DNA of 46,818 bases, taken from NCBI GenBank assembly GCA_023375785.1, contig SZWC01007384.1, forward strand, positions 37,348 to 84,165, in the 5' to 3' direction. The stretch is from Penium margaritaceum. Its lineage: Eukaryota > Streptophyta > Zygnematophyceae > Desmidiales > Peniaceae. The position numbers and the translations under genes are program-made. The notes beneath the pieces were generated by a model that saw nothing but the letters and a program-made list of their open reading frames with translations, did no database searches and was not told where the DNA came from. This document shows positions 1 through 10,879 of this stretch, piece after piece; position 1 is the first letter of the stretch; every line of letters starts with the position of its first letter.

Positions 1-175
1 GAGTGAGGGAGTGAGTGAGTGAGTGAGTGAGTGAGTGAATGAGTGAGTGAGTGAGTGAGTGAGTGAGTGAGTGAGTGAGTGAGTGAGTGAGTGAGTGAGT
101 GAGTGAGTGAGTGAGTGAGTGAGTGATTGAGTGATGGAGCGAGTGATTGATTGGGTGTGAGGGAGGGATGGTGGG
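1..175. repeat. GAGT tetranucleotide microsatellite
   Basis: The unit GAGT (read also as GTGA) is repeated almost without interruption to about position 125. It then degenerates into GATT, GATG and GGGA variants that lead into the next array. The array runs off the left end of the window, so its full length is unknown. Confidence 0.97.
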
Positions 176-189
176 AGGGAGGGAGGAAA

Positions 190-425
190 GGAGGGAGTGA
201 CAGATGGTCGGACGGATGGACTGACGGATGGACTGATGGAGGAACTGACGGTTGGACTGATGGAGGGACTGATGGATGGACTGACGGAGGGACTGATGGA
301 TGGACTTACGGATGGACTGACTGATGGACTGACGGAGGGACTGATGGAGGGAATGACGGATGGACTGATGGATGGACTGACAGATGGACTGACGGAGGGA
401 CTGACGGATGGATGGACGGACGTAC
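190..425. repeat. 12-bp minisatellite, GATGGACTGAYG-like unit
   Basis: About 19 diverged 12-bp units alternate between GACTGACGGATG, GACTGATGGAGG and similar forms. Because the unit is a multiple of three and lacks stops, both strands stay open: plus reads as repeats of T-D-G-L and M-D-G-L, minus as H-P-S-V and P-P-S-V. The open frames at 197-736 (plus) and 306-671 (minus) are therefore a property of the repeat, not evidence of a gene. Confidence 0.93.
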
Positions 426-669
426 CGGATGGACCAACGGCGACGGCATGGGTGTACACGGCGGGCGCGAGCCAGGCGTTCTCTGGAGCTCAGGATGGCG
501 CTGCGCGAGGACAGGAGGAAGGGGCAGCACAGCGTGCACGATGCACGGTGTGTGGTCTGCCAGCGCCTGCCTCTGTACATCTGCCTCCCTCGCCAACTTC
601 GCGTTTAACACACGAAGGGATGGAGGCAAGACTGTGCCACCGGCGCCCTGCGTGGCCCTTTCCGCCTCC

Positions 670-801
670 ATGGCAGAAGCGGAGGCGGCGTCAGCAGCGG
701 CTGCGTCCGCTGCAGCTCCAGCACCAGCTGCATTAGCAGAGGCATCTACAGCGGTGGCGGTGGCATTGAGGTGTTTGAGAGAAGTGGGCTGGTGTTGGTA
801 G
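670..801 (+). CDS. Doubtful small alanine-rich ORF, possible first exon
   Basis: An ATG at 670 opens a 43-codon frame that begins MAEAEAASAAAASAAAPAPA and stops at 799-801. It matches no family I recognise. A possible GT splice donor (GGTAGG) lies at 797-802, right at the stop, so a first exon of a larger gene is conceivable. The next frame over also stays open across 690-860 and ends in a non-repetitive stretch (V-F-E-R-S-G-L-V-L-V-G). The alanine run comes from a GCN-rich tract and may be compositional. No promoter or acceptor site could be established. Confidence 0.15.
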   Translation: MAEAEAASAAAASAAAPAPAALAEASTAVAVALRCLREVGWCW

Positions 802-2215
802 GAGAGAAAAACAACTGGGCTGCATTCCTAGAACTGAAAGTTTCACATTGACATGAGAGGCAGCGGAGCGCCTGGTGGCGAGCGACCGACGGGGGGAGGG
901 ATGCGACGTGCGTGATGTCCAGAAAATTCTGCTGGGTTGAAGTACCTGAGCCGTGAAACTAAATCTAACTAAATCACATTTAACTCTGGTTTGGACAGAG
1001 TGAGGAGAATGTGAAACACCATATTCTAAGTGGCATTGTCCAATAAAACATCTATATTTGTAATTTCTCTGCAAAGTGTTTCAGGAAAAAGAGGTAAATT
1101 CCCTCGCCGTGATGTACGCCACCAAGTCCAGCAAGACACGATCAACCAACGATGGTCGAGTGTGGCACAATCACGGATGCCAGTTCGGTAGGTGTGGATT
1201 TGGGAAAGATAAATGTGGCGCATGATGGATGTTAAGCCAGTCACAGCCATACATTTTTCTCGCTGTGGCATTGGGCGGTGGGGGTGGATTGCGGGACGGC
1301 TTACCTCAGCAACCAAACAAGCTTGGCCATGAGCCTGGTCCCCCTTATTTGTGAATTAAAGAGGAATACAGTTATCTGGTTTTTTTGCCAGAATATAGAA
1401 AAGGACCTGAGGAAGTGCAGAAGGTAAGGTTATTGAAAGTAAAATGAAGATAAGGTAACTGGTTTCAAAGTTTTAAGTCTCACTCTTGATCTTTTCCTTT
1501 CTCTTAGGTTACTTGAGCTTGGTTCCAAGAGACCCTTACCGTCCTATGACATAACTTTAGCACACCCTTGAATCATTTTCTATGGCATGAACCGTTAAGA
1601 ACCAGAGATATTGTAGTATAAAGTCTCCTCCCTCTGAGTTTTGGTCCTGTATACAGTTAAGCTGAACATTATCCTTACTTTCTAAACTACATGGACCACA
1701 TACCCTTAAAATTCAGAATAGGTATTGCATTTGTACTCTTTCTACAAAACTCTAAACTGAACAAATTTTTTGTGCTTACTCTAGCTTACTCAAAGACAAT
1801 GAATTTTATTCCTTGTGTTATGGTCTATGTGAAGGTAAGTGTACCACTCTTCCTTCATTTCATTTGGAAAACAAAACGTGCGCATAAGCCATTGTTGTCA
1901 TGGATTAATGGTGTGATGGTTTTTGTCAAAATAAATGAATGTAACAAACACAAATGAATGTCCGTGCATATGGTGTGTGATTCATTGAGAGAAGTAGAAA
2001 TTACCAAACATCCACATATCACATGGTCTTCCATTCATATAATCTACAGGCTGTTGTTTTGTCATATTGTTGACCAAAACACAAACATAATCCATTATTT
2101 GGTCGTTGCATTGTGTTTTCATTGGGTTTTTAAGATACAACGTACATTCCAAAACATCTTTACACTAAAGGTGTATTACATAACCTTATGTACGCTTTGT
2201 GTGTAACATTATCCC
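802..2215. other. Anonymous stretch without a recognisable gene
   Basis: The first part (to about 1320) is of mixed composition with only short ORFs, including one of 96 codons on the minus strand at 1026-1316 that resembles nothing I know. From about 1330 to 2200 the sequence is A+T-rich with scattered short frames and no domain signatures, no retroelement motifs and no clear repeats. I see nothing annotatable here. Confidence 0.6.
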
Positions 2216-2216
2216 C

Positions 2217-2233
2217 CCTCTCTCATTCTCTCT

Positions 2234-2312
<79 letters not shown>

Positions 2313-2345
2313 TCTGTCTCTCTCTCTATTGCTATCTTTCTCCCT
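2217..2345. repeat. CT dinucleotide microsatellite
   Basis: A long, nearly pure CT run occupies about 2230-2300 and is followed by CTAT/CTGT-interrupted units to about 2345. ORFs crossing it read as leucine/serine runs and are artefacts. Confidence 0.97.
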
Positions 2346-2504
2346 CTTCCTCTCTCACAATTTCTTCTCATATTGTGTACTGAAAATTCACTCCTTATGT
2401 TTACCATTTCCCAACATTGTCCCTTGTGTTCTTTTGTACTCTACGTAACGATATGCACGCCTTGCGTGCAACAATGATACCTTTTCAAGGAATTTCATGG
2501 AAAA

Positions 2505-2680
2505 AAAATTGAATTATTTCAAGGGAAGATGCCTCCAATTACGGTAGCTAGGCATGCATATCATTCACATGTGATTCGCTCATATGTGAAGGAATAAATT
2601 CAGCAACGCATGGGCAGAAAATTGCATTGTTTTAAGGGAAAATGCCTCCCAGTACGGAAGCTAGGCATGCATATCAATAA
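2505..2680 (+). repeat. Two diverged copies of a ~58-bp segment
   Basis: The stretch at about 2507-2567 and the one at about 2619-2675 share the order AAATTG, TTCAAGGGAA or TTTAAGGGAA, ATGCCTCC, TACGG, then GCTAGGCATGCATATCA. The copies start 112 bp apart. The second continues into family A. This looks like a local duplication of the left part of that repeat. Confidence 0.75.
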
Positions 2681-2985
2681 TGAAGAAAATCACATCCACC
2701 ACAAGCATGCGTGGATGCGTGTCTCCCTCTATGTGGATCACTCATGTTAGCCAAGGAAAAGCTAATCACAACATGTTGCAAACAGCAAGTATGCCCCCAG
2801 GCACAATTGGACATTATGGAGCTCGCACCAATCTTGCACGTGGCTGAGGCGCCAACGATGCACAGTCCCCCATGTGTACGCCTTGAGCTTCATGCCAGTT
2901 CAGTCACCTGCAGTGATGGTGTGTGTGCATGGACTGAGTCAAGAGGTTGCTTGCGTGTCTTACAATCACAACTAACACTCTCCCA
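2659..2985 (+). repeat. Dispersed repeat family A, copy 1 (uninterrupted)
   Basis: This non-coding segment aligns in order with 11812-12013 and then with 18103-18220, so it represents the form without the 6.1-kb insertion seen in copy 2. Shared blocks include GTGTCTCCCTCTATG, the AATCACAACAT region, GGAGCTCGC, GCCAACGATGCA, and further on CGCCTTGAGCTTCATGCC and TTGCGTGTCTTACA. The point equivalent to the insertion is 2860-2864 (GCACA). Its class is unknown: it carries no coding domain and no obvious terminal repeats. It could be part of an LTR or a non-autonomous element. Confidence 0.8.
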
Positions 2986-4329
2986 TGGCCCACAAATGAA
3001 CAGCCCACACATCACTCAGAGCAAAGCAGCACAAGGCTGAACAACAACAGTAACTAAGAAGGAGTATGTGTTGAAGATTTGCCCCTCTGCATGCCCAAGT
3101 GCGGCGCCGGGAGGCGCCGACGAGCCGCCAGAGAGAGGAAAATCCTCATCGACGGATCTGGCGACTCGAGGATTGCTTGGATCCTAAAATGGAGGATTTC
3201 CCCTGAAAGTTGACGAGTTGCTGAATCCGGTGGAAGTTGTTTCACCGGAATCGGACTAGTAACGAGGGAGATATGGGCTTCCAAAGTTGGGTGTGCGCGG
3301 CGGTTCTGGGAGCCGCCAGCGGTTTGACTTCCGGTGAATAATTGACCGGAACGAGTAACAAAATGCCATCTGGGGATTTTGCTCCGGAAGATCTGCCGAG
3401 GCGTCCGGTGGATGATCCGCCGGATTTCAGGAGTGCAGTTTGTTACTGAGAGACTTCGCCAAAATCCTGGCTCGGAGTCCGGAACTCAGTAGTACAGTTT
3501 GTTACTCGGAGACTTGGTCAAAATTCCTACTGCAGGTTCGCGAACAGGTTTCGACCCACATCCAACCCCATCACCAAACTCGATAATTAACTCATCGAAA
3601 CAGACCCCAAAGGCGCAAGGGGTGCCGCCACTATGCGTAGGGACATCTGCGCCTCCGGAATGTCGTTCTGATGGGTCCTTGATGTGTTAAGGCACCTCGG
3701 CGGGCGACGTGGTGTGCGTCGCCGAGTGAGCGGCTGGTTTGGGGTGCTGCGCTTCGACTGACGTAGCGAGTTATGGTTAATCACCCAATAAGCACACGCT
3801 TGATGATCAGTGTATTAAAAAGTGTGTTTTTGCACGCAAGCATTTTTCACAAAACATCCACATGACTGCATGTCACCAAAGCCCAGATGAACATTCCTTT
3901 TGAAGAATTAAAATTTTAGTGGGATCTATGTGATATGTAGCAGTTTCGGAAAACATTCAATGTACACTAGGTTGTTCACTTCCCAATACACTTGTTGATA
4001 CACAGTTTCACGGGCAAGACCACTGGTCATATATGGACGTAGCGGGAGCTACAGTTATTCGAATCACGCACGGTTTGATTCGTTGAAGAGCTCATGACTA
4101 GCCCTACAAATGATCAGATCATGTCTATGTTCAAAAACTAATGCAAAATCGCGTTATCCCCTTCGCAAAAGTGACTGTCTCACAAATGCCTTCAACTCCC
4201 AGAAACATAGCGTGGGGCGACCAGAAAGCTCACGCTTAGACTCAGAATATGCACAAAACATAGCCGTGAACACACAGTAGACCCGTCGGGCCACGTTGGA
4301 ACTGCCTCCACCCGGGGCCGTTTTCTGAC
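2986..4329. other. Non-coding stretch left of copia C1, with a ~38-bp direct repeat
   Basis: About 3060-3530 is G+C-rich and dense in CCGG/TCCGG motifs. Within it a segment containing CAGTTTGTTACT, then GAGACTT and CAAAAT, occurs twice (about 3432-3470 and 3491-3529). The rest, to 4330, is anonymous. The 3' LTR of C1 would be expected here, but nothing matches its 5' LTR at 11495-11811, so the left end of C1 is undefined. No gene is supported. Confidence 0.55.
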
Positions 4330-4830
4330 AGTATGCACATCAACCAGGGACATCACGTGCGTGCAATAGGCCAACAACATGCACAGTGGCCTTGGACATC
4401 CCACTGCTAAGAGCTTTGGTGAGAAAGTCTGCACACCGCTGAAGAGTGTTGATCCAGACAACCTGAACTTCTCCTGCAGTAATGCGCTCACGTACAAAGT
4501 GATACTCAATATTGATGTGGTTAGTGAAGGAGTGATGCATACCATCATGCTCTATGATTGCCTTGGAGCTTTGGCTGTCACAGTGCAGAGTGATGCACCA
4601 GATGGGCACACAAAGCTGTTGCAGCAAGCGGAAAAGCGACACACTCTCATGTTTACATGCTCCAAATGCTACGTTACATGCTTCACTAGAGTTACGTACA
4701 ACACATCCCTCTTTTCCACTCTTCCAAGAAACAACAGTCCTACTCACAAGAAAGATATAGCCGGTGTGACTGTGTGTGTCTGTGTCGTGAGTCCTGCCGC
4801 TATTACTGTACCCGTCAACAACCATAGAGG
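4330..4830 (-). pseudogene. C1 RNase H domain
   Basis: The translated minus strand carries the copia RNase H order: a G-Y-S start, then H-S-H-T-G-Y-I-F, V-S-W-K-S, C-D-S-Q-S-S-K-A-I, a T-N-H-I-N-I-E-Y-H-F-V block (equivalent to the usual TKHIDIRYHF), and A-D-F-L-T-K-A-L near the C-terminus. RNase H removes the RNA strand of the cDNA hybrid during reverse transcription in the cytoplasmic particle. The region where most relatives read SSTEAEY here reads N-S-S-E-A, so a catalytic acidic residue may be lost. It is continuous with the RT domain just to the right. Confidence 0.9.
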
Positions 4831-4959
4831 GCTGTGATCTCTAGTACAGTCCCACAGGCACAGTGGACAGTGCATCGCAAACGACACGTAGCGCTGCCTA
4901 GAGATTCCTCTGACGAGGCTGCTTAGAGAATCGGTCAAGAAATTTGACCGCGAAGGCCA

Positions 4960-5890
4960 CATCCGCTCATGCGGTGGTGGCGAGGTACATCAAAGATCCG
5001 ACCACACTGAGGTAATCAGTGACGTTCACAAGCTCTCCCAGCTGGGATGTGTCAAGTGACTTCAGCAGGCTCTGACCTGCTGGAGTAATTCGTGTGGAAA
5101 CAGTGGGGCTGTCATTCAGCAAGGAGGCAAAGTTCTCCCCCAGGCTGCTTATGTGGGTAGCCTAGTGTACGTGCAGTGTACGACGTTGGCAGTCATGCTC
5201 AAGTTCCATGTCAAAGGAACACTCGAGGTGGACCCAGGTCCTTCATCTTGTATGTGGACGATAGGAGGGACTTCACTGACTACACATGAGCTGGAATAGG
5301 TGACGTAATGAGGAGGTCGGTGACATAAACCAAAATGACCATGAAGGCTTTGAGGGTACACTCAGGAAGAGTGCTGGGTCGACAGTGCTACGAAGGTAGC
5401 CGTCTCTCTCAAGAGTGGAGGAGATCTCCATGTTCCAATGGCGGGACGATTGCTTGAGCCCATACAGGGCCTTCCGCAGCCGCCAGACCTTGTTTGTGCT
5501 GTCAGTGAATCCAGAGGGTTGTACCATGTGTATATCCTCATCCAAGCGCTCGTGCAAGAAATCATTGTTGACTTCTATCTGCTCCAGTTCCCAGTCATGC
5601 TCGGCGACTAGACTCAAGAGCACAGGCGGTGGTGTACTGCCCGACTGGAGCAAACGTCTATTCAAAATCAATGCCTGAAATCTGAGAGAATCCCTTGGCA
5701 GTGAGCCTGGCCTTCTACCTGTCAACCTTGTCGTTAGGCTTCAGCTTACGCCAGAGAACCCAACGGGCTGGAACAGCTTTCTGATCTATTGGGAGATCGA
5801 CAAGTTCGAAGACACCATGTCCATTGAGGGTGGTAAACTCCTCTTGCATGGCCTTCTCCCAGAAGTTAGCGTCGGCTGCCTCACGCGCCT
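4960..5890 (-). pseudogene. C1 copia reverse transcriptase (RVT_2 type), broken
   Basis: Reading from 5890 leftwards, the frames contain F-W-E-K-A-M-Q-E-E, A-R-W-V-L-W-R-K-L-K-P, a K-A-R-L-T-A-K-G-F-S-Q block, E-V-N-N-D-F-L-H-E, K-A-L-Y-G-L-K-Q-S and V-D-P-A-L-F-L, all standard for copia RT. The catalytic Y-V-D-D is replaced by Y-V-T-D at about 5316-5327, and at least one frameshift separates it from the upstream part. The C-terminal G-S-L-M-Y-L-A block follows at about 5000. Polymerase activity cannot be retained. Confidence 0.9.
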
Positions 5891-6640
5891 ATCGCATAGT
5901 GGTAGGCTCTGGGGGAACTAAAGAAAGCCCATTGGCCACAAAACAGGCAATGACATAGCCAGCGACAGACGCCTCAAGGGCACTATGGAACTCGTGAGTT
6001 ACGAGTGCATGGACCACAACAGGGTTAGGGTGGATGACGATGACTACCAGTCAAACTGCATCCAGACCAGTAGGTCTGGCAGTAGAGCCGATGGCGGTGG
6101 AAGATGCATTGGAGCGAGTGCAATGCTGAGAGGGCTGAGAAGCAGAGTGCTGTGGAAGTGAGTGAAGTCGTCCTCCACAAGTGTACGGCTCTGGCCTGAC
6201 TGGAGGAGCATTAGAGGGAGGAGGGGATTTTGTAACACAAACGGACGCAAAGGTCTCTAGAGCAAGCGTCGAAGGTGAGTCAGGAATGACATGTGGGGAA
6301 AACTGTGCAGGGACATCAGTAGACTATGTCGGATGACTGAGGGGCATTGATGCAGACTCAAAGGAAAAGGAGGAGGAAGGTGCCGGTGACAGCTCTGGGG
6401 AAGTTTTAGTCAGATAACTGGATGGGGAGCTGGGAAGAGTGTCAAACGGTGAGGGAGAAGAAGGACCAGAGGAAGAAGGGATTACATCAGTAGGAGATGG
6501 AGGAGTCCCTGTGAGACCGGAGGCGGAGACAGACACATCCTCCCCAAGCTGATGAAAAGAGAACAGGGAAGAGGGTGGATCAACATGGGACAAGTCGTGA
6601 GGAAAGACATCCTCAAAGAAGAAGGCGTCACGTGACTTAA
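5891..6640 (-). pseudogene. C1 integrase-RT linker, serine/proline-rich
   Basis: Minus-strand frames such as 6593-6324 are rich in serine and proline (S-S-S-G-P-S-S-P-S-P and similar) with no fold signature. This is the usual low-complexity spacer between integrase and RT in copia polyproteins, cut by several stops. It is not an independent gene. Confidence 0.7.
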
Positions 6641-6649
6641 CAACACGTA

Positions 6650-7500
6650 CACAGTCAGGGTTCTAGAAGCACCATGCTTTAGACATGGCAGAGACACTGA
6701 GGAAGGTACACAAGCGGTCACGGTGACTGAGTTTTCCTTGCCGAAGATCCTCGGGAAGTCAGACAGCAGCGACACAACCCCAGACGCGAGCAAGACGCAG
6801 ATCAGCACGATGCCCAAACTAACGCTCAAAAGGGGTGACATGACAATGTAGAGGACCATGTGGCATACACTTCCAGACACAGGTCATGTAGAACATGGCC
6901 TCAAATGAGAAGAGAGGAGGGAGGTCAAAGGCACTGAGCAGGGTGCAGACACCGTGAGTGAGGGTCCTGTGCCAGCGTTCAGAGATGCCATTTTTCTGAG
7001 GTGTATAGGGGGTCGTAGCCTCCATACACACCCCGCGAGATGTAAGGAAACGATTAGTGGGACTCATGAACTCCCCACAATGGTCACAACAAAAGACACA
7101 AAGACAATGACCATTGGCAAGTTGAACCTTGTGAAACCTGGACTCAAAGGTAGAGCAAACATAACTTTTTTGCTTGAGAGCAAAGACCCAGCGCGTGTGA
7201 GAGAAGTCGTCAGTGAAACAGATAATGTAGCGACCAATCCCTCCAGGGCCTCGTGAGGAAAGGGCTCCATGACATCAGCATGTAGAAGGTCAAGGGGATG
7301 TGAGGTGCGTGACTCAGACATGGAGAATGAGGACCGATGCATTTTCCCCTGAGCACAGTCAAGGAAGTAGGACAGGGAGCGGAGAAGGTGGCAACATCAA
7401 GACCATCCGTAGGAAGCACACAAACTAAGCTATGAATGGCAGCAGTGTGAATTTGGTACAGGTGGCGATGTAGCAGCTGCACGTGGATAAGAGAAAGTGA
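6650..7500 (-). pseudogene. C1 copia integrase with GAG-pre-integrase motif
   Basis: From 7500 leftwards: an L-L-H-R-H-L-Y-Q-I-H remnant of the zinc-binding N-terminal domain (7480-7395), L-L-H-A-D-V-M-E-P-F carrying the first catalytic Asp (7290-7250), then T-P-Q-K-N-G-I-S-E-R with the catalytic Glu (about 7010-6980). This is followed by F-S-F-E-A-M-F-Y-M-T and M-P-H-G-P-L, typical of the copia integrase C-terminal part. Integrase would insert cDNA into the host genome. The three parts lie in different frames, so the copy is inactive. Confidence 0.88.
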
Positions 7501-7767
7501 GGGAGGAATGTGAACGTGGACGGCAGTGGCAGGGAAAGGCGCAAAGGAGGGAACACAAAAAAATCAATCACAATCGGTGTCTTGTAGCAAGATGCAACCA
7601 GAGGTGCGATGAGAAGTAGAGGCAATGCCACAACTAGAGGAGTAGTCCATGCACTGTTCATCGAACCCCATAACAGAGAGAATACTCAGCTTAAGGGAGG
7701 GAATGTAAAGCACATCAGGCAGCAACAGCTCCCTCCCGGGCCCGATGAAACCGACAACTCCAATACC

Positions 7768-8034
7768 CTAAATAGGAAGAATTTTGCCGGAGCCAGTGCG
7801 GACAAAGCGGAAGGAGCCAATAGGACCAAAAGAGACAAACGAAAAAAGCAACAAAGTGATGTGGTGGGTGGCTCCAAAGTCAATGATCCTGAATCCACCC
7901 GACATGGGAAAAGTGGCAGGGTCACGACTGACGGTGGCAACGACAACGTGCGGCAATAGCTCCTGACCACATGTGGCAAGACAACGGGACAAGCAAACAG
8001 AGTGCCACTCCTCAATCGAGACAAAGGGAGACAT
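7768..8034 (-). pseudogene. C1 aspartic protease remnant
   Basis: The minus frame contains F-R-I-I-D-F-G-A-T-H-H-I-T at about 7890-7850, matching the copia protease active-site consensus D-S-G-A-T-x-H. The serine after the catalytic Asp is changed to Phe. A downstream G-S-G-K-I-L-P-I fits the second half of the fold. The protease normally cuts the Gag-Pol polyprotein. It lies between gag and integrase, as expected. Confidence 0.85.
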
Positions 8035-8039
8035 CCTTG

Positions 8040-9589
8040 GTGGACGATGTGTGAGAGAGCAGCGGCCAGCTAGCGCTCATCCTCAGGCTGGTCAGGGGTG
8101 ATGACAACGCTAGGGGAGGGGCACCGTGACATGTAGTCGAGGAACGCCCAGGCGGGAGGAGAAGAAGGACCAGAAGGAGGACCATAGTAAACTGACCCCC
8201 CATACCCTGGGAGCCACCCCTAGGGGTAAGGCAATGGAGGTGGGGCCGCAGCGATGCGAGAAGAGCTCCCAGAGCTGCTAGAGGAGCGCACTGAGCGCAC
8301 CCTCATTGCCGACGCAAGACTTTTGTTATCTGGCAGTGTTGAACACTTCGATGAAGAGTGGTCTGCAGTGCCACAGTTCCAACATGTGACGGTGCTGGAG
8401 GAGAACGTGGAAGAGGAGTTGCTGGACCCCTTCCCTTTTCCACGGCCATCAAACCACCGGGACCAAAGCCACTGCCACCCTTGCCCTTCCCTTTACCATG
8501 ACCACCCCCCCTTCCTCCCTGACTGAGAAGAGAGTGGCCAGTGAGGAAGATGAGGTGGAGGAGGCTGAGGACGAAGGGAGGCAGGTGGTGGTAGCTGCGA
8601 CTGCTGTACGGTGGATGCATTTGTATTACAGGGTGCTCTACGAGACTATAAGGCACTCGGCAGTAAACTCCTAGAGGGCGCCAATTCCAGGTGGAGAATC
8701 AGCAAGGATTGGCTCGGATACAAGGCACTCAAGCCCGGAGGCCTTCACTTCCCCGAAGATGTCAGTCAGTTCGGGGATGAGGCCGTTGACGATGGAGAGG
8801 ACTGCAGGAAGCTGCCCTGGTGCTACCTTGCCAAGGTCATGTAGCACTTGGAGACTGCGGGTCCAATAGGCATCAACACACATAGAAATTGCATCAAAGT
8901 GGAAAGTGAGGACACTCTATGCAGCGTGGCCTGTGGCAGTGGTCCGATGCTTAATGAGAGCATAAACGTCAATGGGGTCAACAGACGTGAGATATGTGCT
9001 GTAAGCATTGCGAGACCCAATCTCATCAGTGAGGTCATTGGGTCCAACACAGATGAGAGTGTGGACAACACGTGTTGACTCTGCATTGGTTGGGGAAAAA
9101 GGGGGGTTTGCTGAGGGATTAGGCTCGTGGTAGTATTCCCAGAGCTGTTCACCTTGGACCCATGTACTGAAGCGTGTTTTCTAGGAAGAGAAGGTGACGT
9201 TAGAGGTGAAATGAGGTGGTGCTAATTCAAAGTCAGGCTTGCGATGTGAGGGTAGCGCGAGCCTTGGCGGCAGCTTTGCCTGCAGTAGCAGCGATGGCAA
9301 GAGGGTCGGAAGTGAGAGAGCCAGAGGCATTGGATGCGGAAGCAGATGAGGTGGAAAAGGTAGTAGCAATGCCTGCAGTAGTAGAAGTGGAGGGCACAGA
9401 GCGCAGTGCAGGCTACAAGTGGTTGAGGACCAGGTCTGACATGTGGTCAGCAAATGTCTCATATTTACCCTGTTCAATGTGCATTCTTTTTTCTGCATTG
9501 CATTGTGCTTTGAGAGCTGCTTGGGGAGACGCGCGCTCTCATTGCAGCTCTTCTTGAAGGGCGGCATACTGATCATTATCAACAGACAT
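8040..9589 (-). pseudogene. C1 Gag with CCHC zinc knuckle, broken
   Basis: A Met at 9589 opens M-S-V-D-N-D-Q-Y-A-A-L-Q-E-E-L-Q and then hits a TGA. Continuing frames give an alpha-helical, charged N-terminus and a capsid-like region at 9150-8850 with W-V-Q-G-E-Q-L-W-E-Y-Y. A basic Gly/Lys-rich tract and a textbook knuckle C-W-N-C-G-T-A-D-H-S-S-S-K-C follow (8384-8343, spacing CX2CX4HX4C). Gag packages the RNA in the virus-like particle. The W-x-x-Y-Y capsid motif also occurs in C6 gag (about 40990), suggesting related lineages. Several frameshifts are present. Confidence 0.85.
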
Positions 9590-9677
9590 GATGAGTAAGG
9601 AAAGACTCTGTCGAAGAAAACTTTTGCAGAGTTTCCCTTGCCCCAGTGGATGTCGGAATGTATGGTGGGTGTGAGAC

Positions 9678-10382
9678 TCAAGGCTGTGCTACAAGGCAAC
9701 ATAACTGAATGTACAAACACAACCATGCAGAGAGAAAAGGAAGAGAGAGGAGGCAAGGAGGTGAGTGTGAGGCCATCATGAGTAGAAGCGCAGCTGTTGT
9801 TGATGCTGCTATGACTACAATAGAGGAAGAGATGGAGACAATTATGCAAGCAACCCCAATCAGGGCGGCACTAGTGAGGGTGGAGATGGCCGCTCTAGTG
9901 GTGTCGAGGATGAGCACGTGGTGGCCAGGCGTCGATGCCGAGACTGCAGATGACACCTGAGTCGTGGAGGAATGATTGGAAGTGATTGCACTGGAGAGAG
10001 TAGTGGCTATCACAGTTGTTGCTGTTGCTACTGTGTCTGCTGCGGCAGCTACCTGAGTGGCTATGTTGACATCGGCTGCTGCAAGTGGTCCCTGCTCGAC
10101 TGTAGCAGTTGTGTAAGTGTCAATCATCCTACCAGTAGCAGTGCTGGCAGGAGCAGGCGTAGTACGTGCTGTGGCACCAAAGGTTGATGAGATGATACCA
10201 CTGGGAACGAGTGCAGCATCCAAAACTGAGAAGATTTCAGACGACACAGAAGAGTCAGAAGCTGCAATTGAGGCTGCTAGAGCTGCAGCACAATGAGTGG
10301 AAGACCTAAGGGGTGCTACTGGTGTTACTGGTGCTGATCGTCTCGCCCCACCATTGACGTCACGCTGACTTTGCCGACACAT
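9678..10382 (-). CDS. Unbroken 234-codon Ser/Thr/Ala-rich ORF in the C1 leader
   Basis: This ORF starts at 10382 and ends 89 bp upstream of the gag start, on the element's sense strand. It is rich in Ser, Thr and Ala and holds a hydrophobic stretch near the C-terminus (around A-L-I-G-V-A-C-I-I-V-S and I-V-V-I-A-A-S) that could span a membrane. I recognise no domain. It is intact while the neighbouring gag and pol frames are broken, but that may only reflect its CAG/ACA/GCA-type composition, which makes few stops. It may be an element-specific extra ORF or a chance frame. Confidence 0.25.
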   Translation of the reverse strand: MCRQSQRDVNGGARRSAPVTPVAPLRSSTHCAAALAASIAASDSSVSSEIFSVLDAALVPSGIISSTFGATARTTPAPASTATGRMIDTYTTATVEQGPLAAADVNIATQVAAAADTVATATTVIATTLSSAITSNHSSTTQVSSAVSASTPGHHVLILDTTRAAISTLTSAALIGVACIIVSISSSIVVIAASTTAALLLMMASHSPPCLLSLPFLSAWLCLYIQLCCLVAQP

Positions 10383-10879
10383 CGTATAGGCAATGGGAGA
10401 TCTTCCACGTGATTGAGGGTGACGCTGATCACATGGCGGTCCCGTGGCTGGCGCATTTTGTACGGTTGATGAGTTGTCGGACTCGGACCGGCAGTGGGCG
10501 GCATACTCGGCTGTAGGATCATGAGCATTATTTACTACAGGGTAGTAGTCCTCTCTGAGGTAGTACCCTAGACTCTCCTGACGGTTGTTGGATCACACCT
10601 CATGCTCCGCCAGCTCCTCATATTACATGACCTCCTCTTCGATGCGATAATGCTCACAGGCGGCCATCGGAGAGGTAGGAATCAGCTCTGTCACTGGTGG
10701 AGAAGCCAGGGTGGCAACACTGGTCGTGAACACGGCTGTTTCTGCTACTGTGATGCAGAGTGGACAACAGTCAGGATGTGGAGAGCCACGTGGAGCTGTG
10801 TAGTAGCTGGACAAAGAGACAGCTGAGGTGCAAGGCAGTCGAGTGCGGTGTAGTGGAACTGTAGGGCTGCATTGCAGCT

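Noticed and set aside
2188..2477. Two overlapping plus ORFs rich in Ser/Leu
   Set aside because: They are translations of the CT microsatellite.
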